Source: Acinetobacter populi (GTDB lineage Bacteria; Pseudomonadota; Gammaproteobacteria; Pseudomonadales; Moraxellaceae). Taken from it: DNA of 64,000 nt. Shown here one piece after another: positions 42,888 to 51,899 of the stretch (the stretch's first letter is position 1; the number at the start of each line of letters is the position of its first letter). The notes below the pieces were generated by a model. The model had not been told where the DNA came from. It was given only the letters and a program-made list of their open reading frames with translations, and searched no databases. A program made the translations under genes and the position numbers. Where the stretch lies: contig NZ_NEXX01000003.1 in assembly GCF_002174125.1 (NCBI RefSeq), forward strand, positions 13,749 to 77,748, given 5' to 3'.

Positions 42888-43056
42888 ATTCAAATAAACC
42901 TGTTGATTGGTGAAATTCGATAAAATACTGCCAATGATTGATTGTTTTGTTTGACAATATGGTTGTCATTCATATTTTGCTCATGGCATTATGAATTCAC
43001 GACAAACAAGAAGTTATCGTGATTGGTTCTGCAATTACATTGTATAGGATATTAAA

Positions 43057-44073
43057 ATGGCGACATTGCACCCAGACCAAGGTATTCCAGGTGTATATGG
43101 CTTACTTTTGCTTGATGTGGTTTCTCGTTGGGGCTACAACGATATTTCATTATTTGAACCCTTTGGCTTAACCAGTGAGCAACTAGCACATCCAGATATG
43201 CGTATTCCTGTGGATATTGCCAATGCGCTGGTAGAACGTGCACTACAACTGACTGGTGAATACAGTCTGGCTTATCATCTGGGTACACAGATGCGCATCT
43301 CTATTCACGGTTTTATCGGCTATGCCATCATGACCGCCACCAATACTACTGAGGCACTGGCACTAGCTTCCCGTTTTATCCAATTACGTATGCCATTTTT
43401 ACAGCTTTATTTTTCGACTTTTGGTGACAAAGCCACCATCGAACTAAAATGTAATATCGACCTGCAACCCTTACGCAATGAAATTATTATCGCCTTAACC
43501 ATTGGTATCCATACCATGGCAAAGGCATTAACAGGTGTAGAAATCAGCTCGGAAATTGATTTCGACTTCGATATGCCCAAAGGATTTGAACGCTACCTTG
43601 AACGACTAAATTCCAAAGTCCGCTTTAATCAGCCGCATTTAATTGCAAGTTTTGATAAAAAATACTTAGGTCTGGAGATGGTACATGCCGATCCGATTTC
43701 CAGCCAGATTGCCATTAACCAGTGTGAAGCCGAACTATCTGCACTAGGCGAACGTCGTCGTATTTCCATGCGGGTACGTGACATTCTCAGCCATCACGAG
43801 CAAGTCCATCTGGGGATTGAAGCAGTGGCAGAGCAGCTTTGCATGTCAGACCGCACCTTAAAACGCCAGCTTGCTTCAGAAGGCACTTCCTTCTCAACCA
43901 TTGTCGATGAAGTACGTTATCGCCGCGCGACCTCCCTGCTTTCACGGACCGATTATAGTCTGGAACAAATTGCCGATGAACTCGGTTATTCCGATGTGGC
44001 CAATTTCAGTCGTGCCTTTAAACGTTGGAGTGGCCGCAGCCCAAGCAATTGGCGTAAAGATCCATATTTATAG
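43057..44073 (+). CDS. AraC-family transcriptional regulator
   Basis: A 338-residue regulator. The N-terminal arabinose-binding-like domain (about 20-205) is of the OruR/ArgR-like type seen in regulators of catabolic genes. The C-terminal double HTH (about 235-335) has EAVAEQLCMSDRTLKRQLAS and LEQIADELGYSDVANFSRAF, then KRWSGRSPSNWR, all typical. AGGATATT precedes the ATG. It stands alone between the ABC exporter and gcvH; no divergent target is adjacent, so its regulon cannot be inferred. Confidence 0.88.
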   Translation: MATLHPDQGIPGVYGLLLLDVVSRWGYNDISLFEPFGLTSEQLAHPDMRIPVDIANALVERALQLTGEYSLAYHLGTQMRISIHGFIGYAIMTATNTTEALALASRFIQLRMPFLQLYFSTFGDKATIELKCNIDLQPLRNEIIIALTIGIHTMAKALTGVEISSEIDFDFDMPKGFERYLERLNSKVRFNQPHLIASFDKKYLGLEMVHADPISSQIAINQCEAELSALGERRRISMRVRDILSHHEQVHLGIEAVAEQLCMSDRTLKRQLASEGTSFSTIVDEVRYRRATSLLSRTDYSLEQIADELGYSDVANFSRAFKRWSGRSPSNWRKDPYL

Positions 44074-44155
44074 CAGATAAAATCATTTGCTTTTTTGGGA
44101 TAACATTGTATAAAGCGTCATAAGATATCGCTAATAACCGCATTAAGGAAAATTT

Positions 44156-44530
44156 ATGCAACATCCAGATAATTTACGTTATGCAAAAACACATGAATGG
44201 GTTCGTATCGAAGGCGATCTTATCGTGACCGGAATTAGTGATCATGCACAGGATGCGTTGGGTGATCTGGTATATGTCGAAGCACCTGATGTTGGACAAG
44301 AACTGACTGCTGGCGAACAAGCTGGTGTCGTCGAGTCGGTAAAAACCGCATCCGATATTCATGCTCCAGTATCTGGTGTGGTGGTTGAAATCAATACTGT
44401 ACTTGAAGATGATCCGGAAAAAGTAAATGAAGACCCGTATGGCGAAGGCTGGATTTATAAAATTAAACCGCACAATATTGCCGATGTAGACAATTTATTA
44501 TCCAGTAAAGACTATGAAACTGGTCTATAA
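44156..44530 (+). CDS. gcvH: Glycine cleavage system H protein
   Basis: A 124-residue lipoyl-carrier protein. The lipoylated lysine is Lys63 in [18 protein letters not shown], with the usual hairpin surroundings, and the N-terminal [14 protein letters not shown] is the H-protein signature. It shuttles the aminomethyl group between the P, T and L proteins. AAGGAAA precedes the ATG. No gcvT or gcvP is in the window, so the gene is separate from the rest of the system here; H proteins can also act in lipoate relay. Confidence 0.95.
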   Translation: MQHPDNLRYAKTHEWVRIEGDLIVTGISDHAQDALGDLVYVEAPDVGQELTAGEQAGVVESVKTASDIHAPVSGVVVEINTVLEDDPEKVNEDPYGEGWIYKIKPHNIADVDNLLSSKDYETGL

Positions 44531-44549
44531 CCAGATATAAACGAGATAT

Positions 44550-44577
44550 CAATACCTTCCCAACGGAGAAGGTATTG
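44550..44577. terminator. Hairpin between convergent gcvH and copB
   Basis: CAATACCTTC / GAAGGTATTG, perfect 10-bp stem with an 8-nt loop, placed between two converging genes. Neither side has a T-run, so termination would be imperfect or Rho-assisted. Confidence 0.5.
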
Positions 44578-44605
44578 GCACAACTTAGCATAAAAATATT
44601 CTGAA

Positions 44606-45403
44606 TTAGAATTTAAATAGAATTCCTACGCCATAAAGTCCGGTATCTTTATCATTTGGCTGTTCCGATTTCAATCCCTTGTCATAACGATATGAAAACT
44701 CAACATAGGGCATCACCTGTTTGGAAATCTCATAGCGGGTTTGTAGCCCGACATTCAATTCAGTTAAGCCGGAACGTCTGGCATATGGGCTGTGATCTTG
44801 AATGCTTATTGTGGCATCAATAAAAGGTTGGGTAATCAGCTTCTGGGTGAGCAAAATATCTCGCGAACTCTCCAGAATCAGGCTAACCCGATCATTAGAG
44901 GCAATTTCAACATAGGCATCCGTTTCAAAGAAATACGGAGCCAAACCATGCAGACCAAGAATTGCAGCATTTGTCGAACGATCCGGATTGCGATCTTTGA
45001 CATGTTTAATTCCGGTTTGAATGTCCCAGAACTCAGATAACAAATGACGATATAAAAGTGATACATCATAATCCGCCGATGCCGATTCAGCCCGATTAAC
45101 ATGGGACTTAAGATACAGTTTGTTCTCATCAGTTCCAATCCAATATTTTAGTGCAGATTTCAATTGGCCTTGTCCATCATCATCGACAAGCCATTTATTC
45201 TCCAATTCTACCAATTGATAGATTTCATTGCCATGTTGATGCATATTTTGTCCATCATTTGCAATTACATTGGAATGCTCATGCAATTGAATTGAACTCG
45301 TATCTGGTTCAGATGCATAAATGAGTGATGAAGATAAAATAGTCAATAAACCAATACTGATCAAATCAAGTCTAACATTCATGGCAAATTTAGTGATGTG
45401 CAT
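44606..45403 (-). CDS. copB: Copper resistance outer-membrane protein CopB
   Basis: A 265-residue CopB/PcoB-family protein. A signal peptide is visible (LISIGLLTILSSSLIYASEP), followed by a His-containing segment (NDGQNMHQHGNEIYQ). The beta-barrel domain (about 65-265) includes ETDAYVEIASNDRVSLILES, ARRSGLTELNVGLQTRYEIS, and a C-terminal Phe as needed for outer-membrane insertion. AAGGAG lies 6 nt before the ATG, and the gene overlaps the copA end by 14 nt. It is on the short side because the His/Met-rich N-terminal region of Pseudomonas CopB is nearly absent. It works with CopA in periplasmic copper tolerance. Confidence 0.9.
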   Translation of the reverse strand: MHITKFAMNVRLDLISIGLLTILSSSLIYASEPDTSSIQLHEHSNVIANDGQNMHQHGNEIYQLVELENKWLVDDDGQGQLKSALKYWIGTDENKLYLKSHVNRAESASADYDVSLLYRHLLSEFWDIQTGIKHVKDRNPDRSTNAAILGLHGLAPYFFETDAYVEIASNDRVSLILESSRDILLTQKLITQPFIDATISIQDHSPYARRSGLTELNVGLQTRYEISKQVMPYVEFSYRYDKGLKSEQPNDKDTGLYGVGILFKF

Positions 45404-47267
45404 GATGATCTCCTTGATTCATATCCGAATGTGCAGCAGGCTTGATCACTTTTGCTGCGACATTTGCAACAATCAGTTTATTCATCATTCCGGTAGTCAT
45501 GTGATAGAGCAAATGACAATGAATCGCCCATTCACCCAACTCATCAGCTGTCAATAAAGCTGTCACAGTCTGATTTGGAGGCACAATTAAGGTATGTTTA
45601 TTGGGTAAATCCTGTGCTGCTTGTCCATTTTCCAGTTGTACGAACATGCCATGTAAATGCATCGGATGCGCCATCATACTGTCATTGATAAATTTTAGAC
45701 GAATACGTTCGCCATATTTCACCTGAATCGGTTTGGCCTGATTAAATTTGTCGCCATTCATGGTCCAGATATAACGTTCCATAGAACCGCCAAGATGGAT
45801 CACGATTTCACGTTCTGGTGCTCGTATATCACTTTGTGGATGTAAGGCTTTTAAATCTGCATATTGCAAAGCCTTATGTCCCTGTGGCGTAGACGCATTT
45901 GCCCAGCCTTCAACTGTTAGTTGCTGTTGTGTTGTTCCGGTTTTTGCTTCAACTGCATGCGTATGGTTTGGCGTTTGTTGTATATTTTGATTAATATCAT
46001 GCGTATGTGATGAGGAAGCTTCAGACATGTTCGACATATGATCATGCATCATGCCCATATTACTCATGTCATGCGCATACGCGCTATTCTGATGCATATT
46101 TTCTGGACTTTCTACTGTCTGCTGATCTCCTGTTTGCTTTTCTACACCAGTAAAGTGCTGTGAATGATCTTCAGCATCATGCTGCATGTTCGGCATTGGC
46201 ATATCCTGCATCGACAGCAATGCCCGAGGACGATGCTGTGGCATCACCAAAATTTTGGCTGTGCTATTATTTTGCAGCAAAGTTGCCAGTGCAAAACCGC
46301 TGCGATCAATGGATTCCGCCTGAATTTGATATTGGGTGTCCTGCGGTGCAACTATCACATCATAGGTTTCTGCTGTGCCAATACGAAACTCATCGACTGT
46401 TACAGGTTGTACCGCCTGTCCATCTGCGCTAACCACTGTCATTTTTAAACCGGGAATCCGTACATCAAAAAATGACATTGCCGAAGCATTGATAAAGCGC
46501 AAACGGATTTTTTCACCTGCATTAAATCTACTGGTCCAGTTTTGCTCAGGGGTTTGACCATTGACCAAGAATGTGTAGCCTGTGACATCAGATAAATCGG
46601 TTTTTAGCATCCGCATCTGATTCCACATCTTGCGATCCCGCCATGTACCTTCCAAACCCTTTTGTTTGACTTGACGCAGTACATCAAACAGCGTTTCTCT
46701 TTGATTTTGATAATAATCAGCTGATTTTTTTAGATTCTTCATGATGCTTTCACCACTTGATAGGTGAAAGTCGGACAACATAATGATCTGATCCTGTTCG
46801 GTATGTTCATCATGGCTCAGGGGTATTTTGCCTTTGGGATAGACAATAAAAGCGCCATATAGTCCATCCTGTTCTTGTCCCTTACTGTGCGCATGATACC
46901 AATAGGTGCCATTTTGCCGAATCTTGAAACGATAGGTAAATTCACCCTGCGGCTTAATTCCCTGAAACTGATTAAATCCCGGTACACCATCCATCAAACC
47001 TGGCAATAACAAACCATGCCAGTGAATTGAACTGTCCTGATTTTTAAGCTGGTTATGTACCACAATCACTGCATCATCACCTTCTTCAAAGAATAAAGTG
47101 GGTGCTGGAAATTGCCCGTTGACAGTAATCTTTTTTGTTGCTTGTCCTGTGATATTAATACTTTGTTCTGCAATCGTAAGATGATATTCCCGAATCGCAG
47201 ACCATGACCACTGTGCCATGCAAAGGCAATATATTGCCATCAACATGGATAAAAATTTATTTTGCAT
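45390..47267 (-). CDS. copA: Multicopper oxidase CopA
   Basis: A 625-residue three-cupredoxin-domain oxidase. The four copper motifs are intact: HWHG (~100), WYHAHS (~140), HPMHLHG (~537) and HCHLLYHMTTGM near the C-terminus. A Met/His-rich loop at about 345-440 (SMQDMPMPNMQ, DMSNMGMMHDHMSNM, THTHAVE) replaces the linker before domain 3 and is typical of CopA/PcoA; it binds cuprous ions. The signal peptide lacks a twin-arginine motif, unlike most CopA proteins, which would mean Sec export unfolded and copper loading in the periplasm. It oxidises Cu(I) to less toxic Cu(II). Confidence 0.93.
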   Translation of the reverse strand: MQNKFLSMLMAIYCLCMAQWSWSAIREYHLTIAEQSINITGQATKKITVNGQFPAPTLFFEEGDDAVIVVHNQLKNQDSSIHWHGLLLPGLMDGVPGFNQFQGIKPQGEFTYRFKIRQNGTYWYHAHSKGQEQDGLYGAFIVYPKGKIPLSHDEHTEQDQIIMLSDFHLSSGESIMKNLKKSADYYQNQRETLFDVLRQVKQKGLEGTWRDRKMWNQMRMLKTDLSDVTGYTFLVNGQTPEQNWTSRFNAGEKIRLRFINASAMSFFDVRIPGLKMTVVSADGQAVQPVTVDEFRIGTAETYDVIVAPQDTQYQIQAESIDRSGFALATLLQNNSTAKILVMPQHRPRALLSMQDMPMPNMQHDAEDHSQHFTGVEKQTGDQQTVESPENMHQNSAYAHDMSNMGMMHDHMSNMSEASSSHTHDINQNIQQTPNHTHAVEAKTGTTQQQLTVEGWANASTPQGHKALQYADLKALHPQSDIRAPEREIVIHLGGSMERYIWTMNGDKFNQAKPIQVKYGERIRLKFINDSMMAHPMHLHGMFVQLENGQAAQDLPNKHTLIVPPNQTVTALLTADELGEWAIHCHLLYHMTTGMMNKLIVANVAAKVIKPAAHSDMNQGDHHAHH

Positions 47268-47308
47268 TACTTTTTACCTTAATCTGTTAATTTTTAAAAT
47301 TGATTTGA

Positions 47309-47785
47309 TTAAGATAAGATTCTTGGTGGGCGTAATAGTGGGATATTGGGCTGTTGAATATATTGCGAACGATAATGAGAGTTGAATATGCTGTCCGGAG
47401 TAATTTTAAGATCTAAATTCAGTGCATGATGCAATGAATAAAAATAAAATGCATTCATCTGACAATGCCACTGTGCACAATCCTGACAGGCGACTTGATG
47501 ATGGCTGCTCTGTTGCTGCTGGATTGCCTGTTCATTTGACACCGAATCGGTTTGTTCATGACAATCCGGCATAGCCATATGATTATGCTCTAGATTCACT
47601 ACTTTACGAGCTGAATCATGGCAATGCACTTGCACATGATGTATATGACTTTGCTGTGTAAGCGGCTGATGCACAGCCTGCATACTGATGATACTCACCT
47701 GTGCATAGACCTGACTGATCAGCATAGCAAGCGCCATAAACAGCAACATATAAGACTGATGACGCGTGTTCATCTGGAAAGTCAT
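47309..47785 (-). CDS. His-rich copper-associated secreted protein (DUF2946/CopL-like)
   Basis: A 158-residue protein with an N-terminal hydrophobic segment (about 10-30) and then a His-rich region (SHIHHVQVHCHDS, EHNHMAMPDCHE) and a CQDCAQWHC cluster. Similar short proteins precede copAB in several gammaproteobacteria and are copper-inducible. First gene of the copper operon, 41 nt before copA. The metal-binding role is inferred from composition and position. The start at 47785 lacks a strong ribosome site; 47773 is an alternative. Confidence 0.65.
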   Translation of the reverse strand: MTFQMNTRHQSYMLLFMALAMLISQVYAQVSIISMQAVHQPLTQQSHIHHVQVHCHDSARKVVNLEHNHMAMPDCHEQTDSVSNEQAIQQQQSSHHQVACQDCAQWHCQMNAFYFYSLHHALNLDLKITPDSIFNSHYRSQYIQQPNIPLLRPPRILS

Positions 47786-47832
47786 ATCAGTATAAAATGT
47801 AAAAACATTAGTCCAAGCATAACAGCCATTAT

Positions 47833-47860
47833 CCTGAAAATAAACCTGAAATGGCTGAAA
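47833..47860 (-). promoter_or_regulatory. Triple TTTCAG direct repeats upstream of the copper operon
   Basis: On the minus strand TTTCAG occurs three times, with gaps of 3 and 6 nt, 48-75 bp before the first copper gene. OmpR-type regulators such as CopR/CusR bind direct repeats near promoters, so this is a candidate site. No copRS genes are in the window to confirm it. Confidence 0.3.
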
Positions 47861-47878
47861 AATACGCTATTTGACAGT

Positions 47879-49126
47879 TTATGCCGAGGCCTTCCGTGAA
47901 TTTAATTGTCCGGAAATCACTGTACCAATGTTGCGCCGGGCATAATGAAACAATACTTTTAATGGTGATAAATGCGGATTTGGTTGGCGCCCGCGAGCAA
48001 TGGTTTTAAACTGTGCCGCGTACCAGATAATTTCCATAATGGCCATTTTATCGATCAATGCAATGCCGGTTTTGATTGGTTTGACTGCATATTTAACATC
48101 TTGACCACTAAGCAGTTGATTTGCCAATTGGGGTTCAACTGCAAATGGACGGGCAATCCCGATAAAATCACATGCCCCACTTGCCAATGCATCATTCATG
48201 CCTTTAACAGTACGGAAACCACCCGTTACCATTAATGGACAACTTACCTGTCCCCGAATTAATTCAGCAAATTCCAGAAAATAAGCTTCACGGGCGATAC
48301 TGCTCTGTTTGCGTTTTTCCGCTTTTGCACCCGCCATCGCAGGTGCTTCGTAGGTTCCACCGGAAATTTCAATAAAATCAATTCCTGCTGCCGAAATTGC
48401 TTTGGCGACTTCAATCGCATCATGTTCACTAAAGCCACCACGCTGAAAATCTGCGGAATTGAGTTTTACTGCGATAATAAAATCATCACCTGTTTGTTTG
48501 CGTACTTCATGATAGATTTCCAGTAAGAAGCGCATACGGTTTTCAATATTACCGCCCCATTGATCTTGACGAATATTGGTCAATGGCGACAAGAATTGAC
48601 TAATTAAATAGCCATGTGCGCCATGCAATTGAATGCCTTCAAATCCGGCAAGTTTTGCCAGACGGGCAGATTCACCAAAGCGGCGAATAATGTCCAAAAT
48701 TTCTGTTTCGGTTAATGCTCTAGGTGTAGCAAATGTGGTGGATAAAGCTGAGGAAAATGCAACCGCAGAAGGTGCAACTGTTTCCCGATTCAAGCCTCGT
48801 GGACATTGGCGACCAGGATGCGAAAGCTGTAACAACTGGATCATGCCATATCGTTTACCTACATCCGCCCATTGTTTTAATCGCGCCATATCCCGCTCAT
48901 TTTCAAGCACGACCACACCGGGCTCATTTTTCGCTCTGGCATCAACCATGACATTGCCTGCGATGGCACAACCCAAACCACCTTTTGCCCAGACTTCATA
49001 TAATCCAATATGGTCGGCATTGGGTTGACCCAAATCATTGGCCAAAGCCTCACTCATTGATGCTTTGATAATACGATTTTTAAAAGTATTAGCACGAATC
49101 TTCAGTTGATCTTGTAGTTTTACCAT
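47879..49126 (-). CDS. NADH:flavin oxidoreductase, Old Yellow Enzyme family
   Basis: A 415-residue FMN-dependent TIM barrel. Visible are the start NRIIKASMSEAL, the active-site stretch QLLQLSHPGRQCPRGL, the barrel signature GFEGIQLHGAHGYLISQFLSP followed by TNIRQDQWGGNIENRMRF, and the phosphate-binding VTGGFRTVKGMNDAL. It lacks the FeS and FAD domains of FadH. OYE proteins reduce activated C=C bonds of enones using NAD(P)H; physiological substrates are mostly unknown. AGGGAA precedes the ATG. A 24-bp palindrome about 100 bp upstream suggests dedicated control. Confidence 0.9.
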   Translation of the reverse strand: MVKLQDQLKIRANTFKNRIIKASMSEALANDLGQPNADHIGLYEVWAKGGLGCAIAGNVMVDARAKNEPGVVVLENERDMARLKQWADVGKRYGMIQLLQLSHPGRQCPRGLNRETVAPSAVAFSSALSTTFATPRALTETEILDIIRRFGESARLAKLAGFEGIQLHGAHGYLISQFLSPLTNIRQDQWGGNIENRMRFLLEIYHEVRKQTGDDFIIAVKLNSADFQRGGFSEHDAIEVAKAISAAGIDFIEISGGTYEAPAMAGAKAEKRKQSSIAREAYFLEFAELIRGQVSCPLMVTGGFRTVKGMNDALASGACDFIGIARPFAVEPQLANQLLSGQDVKYAVKPIKTGIALIDKMAIMEIIWYAAQFKTIARGRQPNPHLSPLKVLFHYARRNIGTVISGQLNSRKASA

Positions 49127-49224
49127 GTCGATTCCCTATAAATATTTGCTGTTAGTGCTTCCTAGAGCGCTGGCACTTATGCCTGTGTGTTCTGTGATGA
49201 TGCTTCTCTATGCATCGAATCGAT

Positions 49225-49248
49225 AATATAGAGTAATTACTCTATATT
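49225..49248. promoter_or_regulatory. 24-bp perfect palindrome upstream of the OYE gene
   Basis: Half-site AATATAGAGTAA followed directly by its reverse complement. It lies 99 bp upstream of the OYE start and 35 bp after the end of yejF in the intergenic gap. Perfect dyads of this length and AT content are typical of MarR or TetR operators. No regulator gene is adjacent, so the binding protein would act in trans. Confidence 0.6.
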
Positions 49249-49273
49249 GGATGTGATTATGATGCAACATGTA

Positions 49274-49295
49274 TTTGACAATTTACATTGTCAAA
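49274..49295 (-). terminator. Hairpin spanning the yejF stop codon
   Basis: TTTGACAAT/ATTGTCAAA, 9-bp stem, four-base loop containing part of the stop codon on the minus strand. It may limit read-through into the OYE gene; the tail is not T-rich. Confidence 0.4.
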
Positions 49296-50911
49296 AGACT
49301 CGCTTCAATGAGTTTTTGTGTATAAATATCTTGTGGTTGTGTAAATAATTGTGCCGTGTGCTGAAATTCCACCATTTTGCCATGATGAAGTACCAAGATA
49401 CGCTGGCATAATGCCCGCACCACCGCCAGATCATGGCTAATAAACAGATAACTAAACTGAAATTCCTGCTGTAATGCGCGCAATAATTTTACCATTGCAC
49501 GTTGTGTGGTTCGATCCAGTGCCGATGTAGCCTCATCCAAAATAATCAGTTTTGGACGCAAAATTAAAGCTCGCGCCAATGCCACCCGCTGCCGCTGCCC
49601 ACCTGACAATTCATGTGGATAACGACTGGAAAAATGTGCAGGTAAATCGACCCGTTGTAACACTTCCTCTACTTTAAGTGAGATTTCAGATTTCGCAACA
49701 CCTTGAATTTCTAAGCCCTCTCCGACAATCTGCTCGACATTCATTCTGGGATTGAGGCTGCTAAACGGATCCTGAAAGACTATCTGGAATTGATGTCGAT
49801 AAGGACGCAAATATTTTTCTGATAATTGGTCCAGACGCAGATTCTCAAGCTGAATCTGTCCATCACTGTCGATTAAACGGGCAATTGCCAGTGCTAATGA
49901 GGTTTTTCCGGAACCACTTTCTCCAACAATCCCAATCGACTCACCCTGTTTTAAATCCAGTGTGATCGGTTCTACCGCCACCACATAATCCTTGATGCGA
50001 TTGAATAGACCTGTTTTAATCGGATAACGCACCTGTAGATTGGTTAATTGCAACACAGTATGCTGCGAATCCACCTGTAATGCCTCACCAAAATCATGAT
50101 CCAGCAAATTTTTGGTATAGGCATCTTGAGGATTGTTAAAAATAGCCTGAGTCAATCCCTGTTCTTTTACGATACCTTTTTGCATCACAATCACCTGATC
50201 GGAAAAACGCCCAACCAGTTTCAAATCATGGCTAATCAATATCATCGCCATATTACGCTGCTGCTGCAAGGATTTCAGCAGTTGCAACACCTGTTCCTGC
50301 AAGGTGACATCAAGTGCAGTGGTCGGTTCATCGGCAATCAGAATCTCTGGATCAAGTGCCAGTGCCATGGCAATCATGACACGCTGCCGTTGACCACCAG
50401 ACAACTCATGTGGATAACGCTTTAATTTTTGTTCGGGATCGGGAATACCTACATCGGACAATAATGTAATGACACGCTGTCTGACCTGTTGCGTGGATAA
50501 TCCTTGTAAAAGCAGGGATTCACCAATCAATTTTTCCACCCGATGTAAAGGATTAAGTGCTGTCATCGGTTCCTGAAAAATCATGGCAATTTTTTGTCCA
50601 CGAATATGCTGCCATTGTTTTTGATTGAATTGGCATAAATTCTGATGATCAAGTTTGATCTGTCCGGAAACAGTCAGATTGGCAGGTAATAAACCCAAGA
50701 TGGCAAGACTACTGATAGATTTGCCCGAACCACTTTCCCCGACGATGGCAAGCGTTTGTCCACGATGTAGCTCAAAATTTAAATCATGCACCAATGTATG
50801 TTGCTCATGCTGAATTTTTAACTGTTCAACATGTAATAATGCAGTTTCGGCTGAGATATTGTCCTGCATTTGATTATTCTGAGCCTTAGCGTTGTCTTGG
50901 ATCGAATGCAT
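49283..50911 (-). CDS. yejF: ABC transporter ATPase YejF (two fused ATPase domains)
   Basis: A 542-residue protein with two ABC ATPase domains in tandem (about 20-265 and 285-535). Domain 1 has GESGSGKSISS, LSGGQRQRVMIAMAL and ILIADEPTTALDV. Domain 2 has GESGSGKTSLALA, LSGGQRQRVALARAL and LIILDEATSALDR. This arrangement is that of YejF/GsiA/DppDF-type oligopeptide importers. I use ATG 50911, which overlaps yejE by 26 nt and has GAGG 9 nt upstream; a GTG at 50926 is possible. It powers import through YejBE of substrates delivered by YejA. Confidence 0.9.
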   Translation of the reverse strand: MHSIQDNAKAQNNQMQDNISAETALLHVEQLKIQHEQHTLVHDLNFELHRGQTLAIVGESGSGKSISSLAILGLLPANLTVSGQIKLDHQNLCQFNQKQWQHIRGQKIAMIFQEPMTALNPLHRVEKLIGESLLLQGLSTQQVRQRVITLLSDVGIPDPEQKLKRYPHELSGGQRQRVMIAMALALDPEILIADEPTTALDVTLQEQVLQLLKSLQQQRNMAMILISHDLKLVGRFSDQVIVMQKGIVKEQGLTQAIFNNPQDAYTKNLLDHDFGEALQVDSQHTVLQLTNLQVRYPIKTGLFNRIKDYVVAVEPITLDLKQGESIGIVGESGSGKTSLALAIARLIDSDGQIQLENLRLDQLSEKYLRPYRHQFQIVFQDPFSSLNPRMNVEQIVGEGLEIQGVAKSEISLKVEEVLQRVDLPAHFSSRYPHELSGGQRQRVALARALILRPKLIILDEATSALDRTTQRAMVKLLRALQQEFQFSYLFISHDLAVVRALCQRILVLHHGKMVEFQHTAQLFTQPQDIYTQKLIEASLLTM

Positions 50912-51899
50912 CTCGTGTGGCCTCACCGATATAGATTAATAATGATAAAACAATCGCCAGGGTAAAAAATCCCGACAATGCCAGCCATGGTGCATTTAAA
51001 TTGGTTTTGCCCTGTTCCAGTAACTCCCCCAGAGAAGCAACATCTGGTGGCAAACCATAGCCAAGAAAATCCAGTGCCGTTAAAGCTGTAATATTGGCAG
51101 TAAGTAAGAACGGCAATTGCGATAAGGTTGAACTCAATGCATTGGGTAGAATATGACGAAAAATAATTTTTCGGTCGGATACACCAAGTGCCCTTGCAGC
51201 GCGAATATAATCAAAATTTCTAGCGCGTAAAAACTCGGCGCGCACCAGTCCCACCAACGCTGTCCAGCCAAAAAACAACATGATCACAAAGAGCCAATAT
51301 ACACTGGGTGTAAACATGCTCACCAGAATAATCACCATAAACAGCTGTGGTAAACCACCCCATACTTCTAAAATACGCTGTCCACCAAGATCAATCCAGC
51401 CGCCATAATAGCCTTGAATTGCACCAATCGATATACCGATTAGCGCAGAAGCAGCCGTGAGGAAAATACCAAAAAGCAGCGAAATACGTAGTCCATAAAT
51501 TACCCGTGCCAATACGTCACGCCCCTGATCATCAGTGCCGAGCCAGTTTTGTGCAGTGGGCTTGGAAGGTACAGGCACACTCAGTTGTAAATTGGGTGTG
51601 TCATAAGAAAACGGAATAATCGGGTTGAGCATCCAGCCATCTGCCTGAATCAATTGTTGTACGACTGGGTCTTTATAATCGGCCTCGGTTTCAAACACAC
51701 CGCCAAAGGTTATTTCCGGATAAGTTTTTAACACCGGTACGTAGAGCTGATTTTTATAGGACACCAAAATCGGTTTATCATTGGCAATCAGTTCTGCACA
51801 CATGGAAATTGCAAAAATAATGGCAAAGATCACTAGGCAGAACATACCCAATTTATTTTGCTTAAAACGATGAAGACGTTGCTGCATGACTGGCGACAT
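50886..51899 (-). CDS. yejE: ABC transporter permease YejE
   Basis: A 337-residue inner-membrane permease with an N-terminal helix (about 17-37), a periplasmic loop, and five further helices. The ATPase-contact EAA loop is visible near residues 220-250 (VRAEFLRARNFDYIRAARAL). The loop WLGTDDQGRDVLARVIYGLRIS is the OppC/YejE family signature. It starts in the yejB stop (TAATG) with GGGGAG upstream. Partner of YejB. Confidence 0.92.
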   Translation of the reverse strand: MSPVMQQRLHRFKQNKLGMFCLVIFAIIFAISMCAELIANDKPILVSYKNQLYVPVLKTYPEITFGGVFETEADYKDPVVQQLIQADGWMLNPIIPFSYDTPNLQLSVPVPSKPTAQNWLGTDDQGRDVLARVIYGLRISLLFGIFLTAASALIGISIGAIQGYYGGWIDLGGQRILEVWGGLPQLFMVIILVSMFTPSVYWLFVIMLFFGWTALVGLVRAEFLRARNFDYIRAARALGVSDRKIIFRHILPNALSSTLSQLPFLLTANITALTALDFLGYGLPPDVASLGELLEQGKTNLNAPWLALSGFFTLAIVLSLLIYIGEATRDAFDPRQR

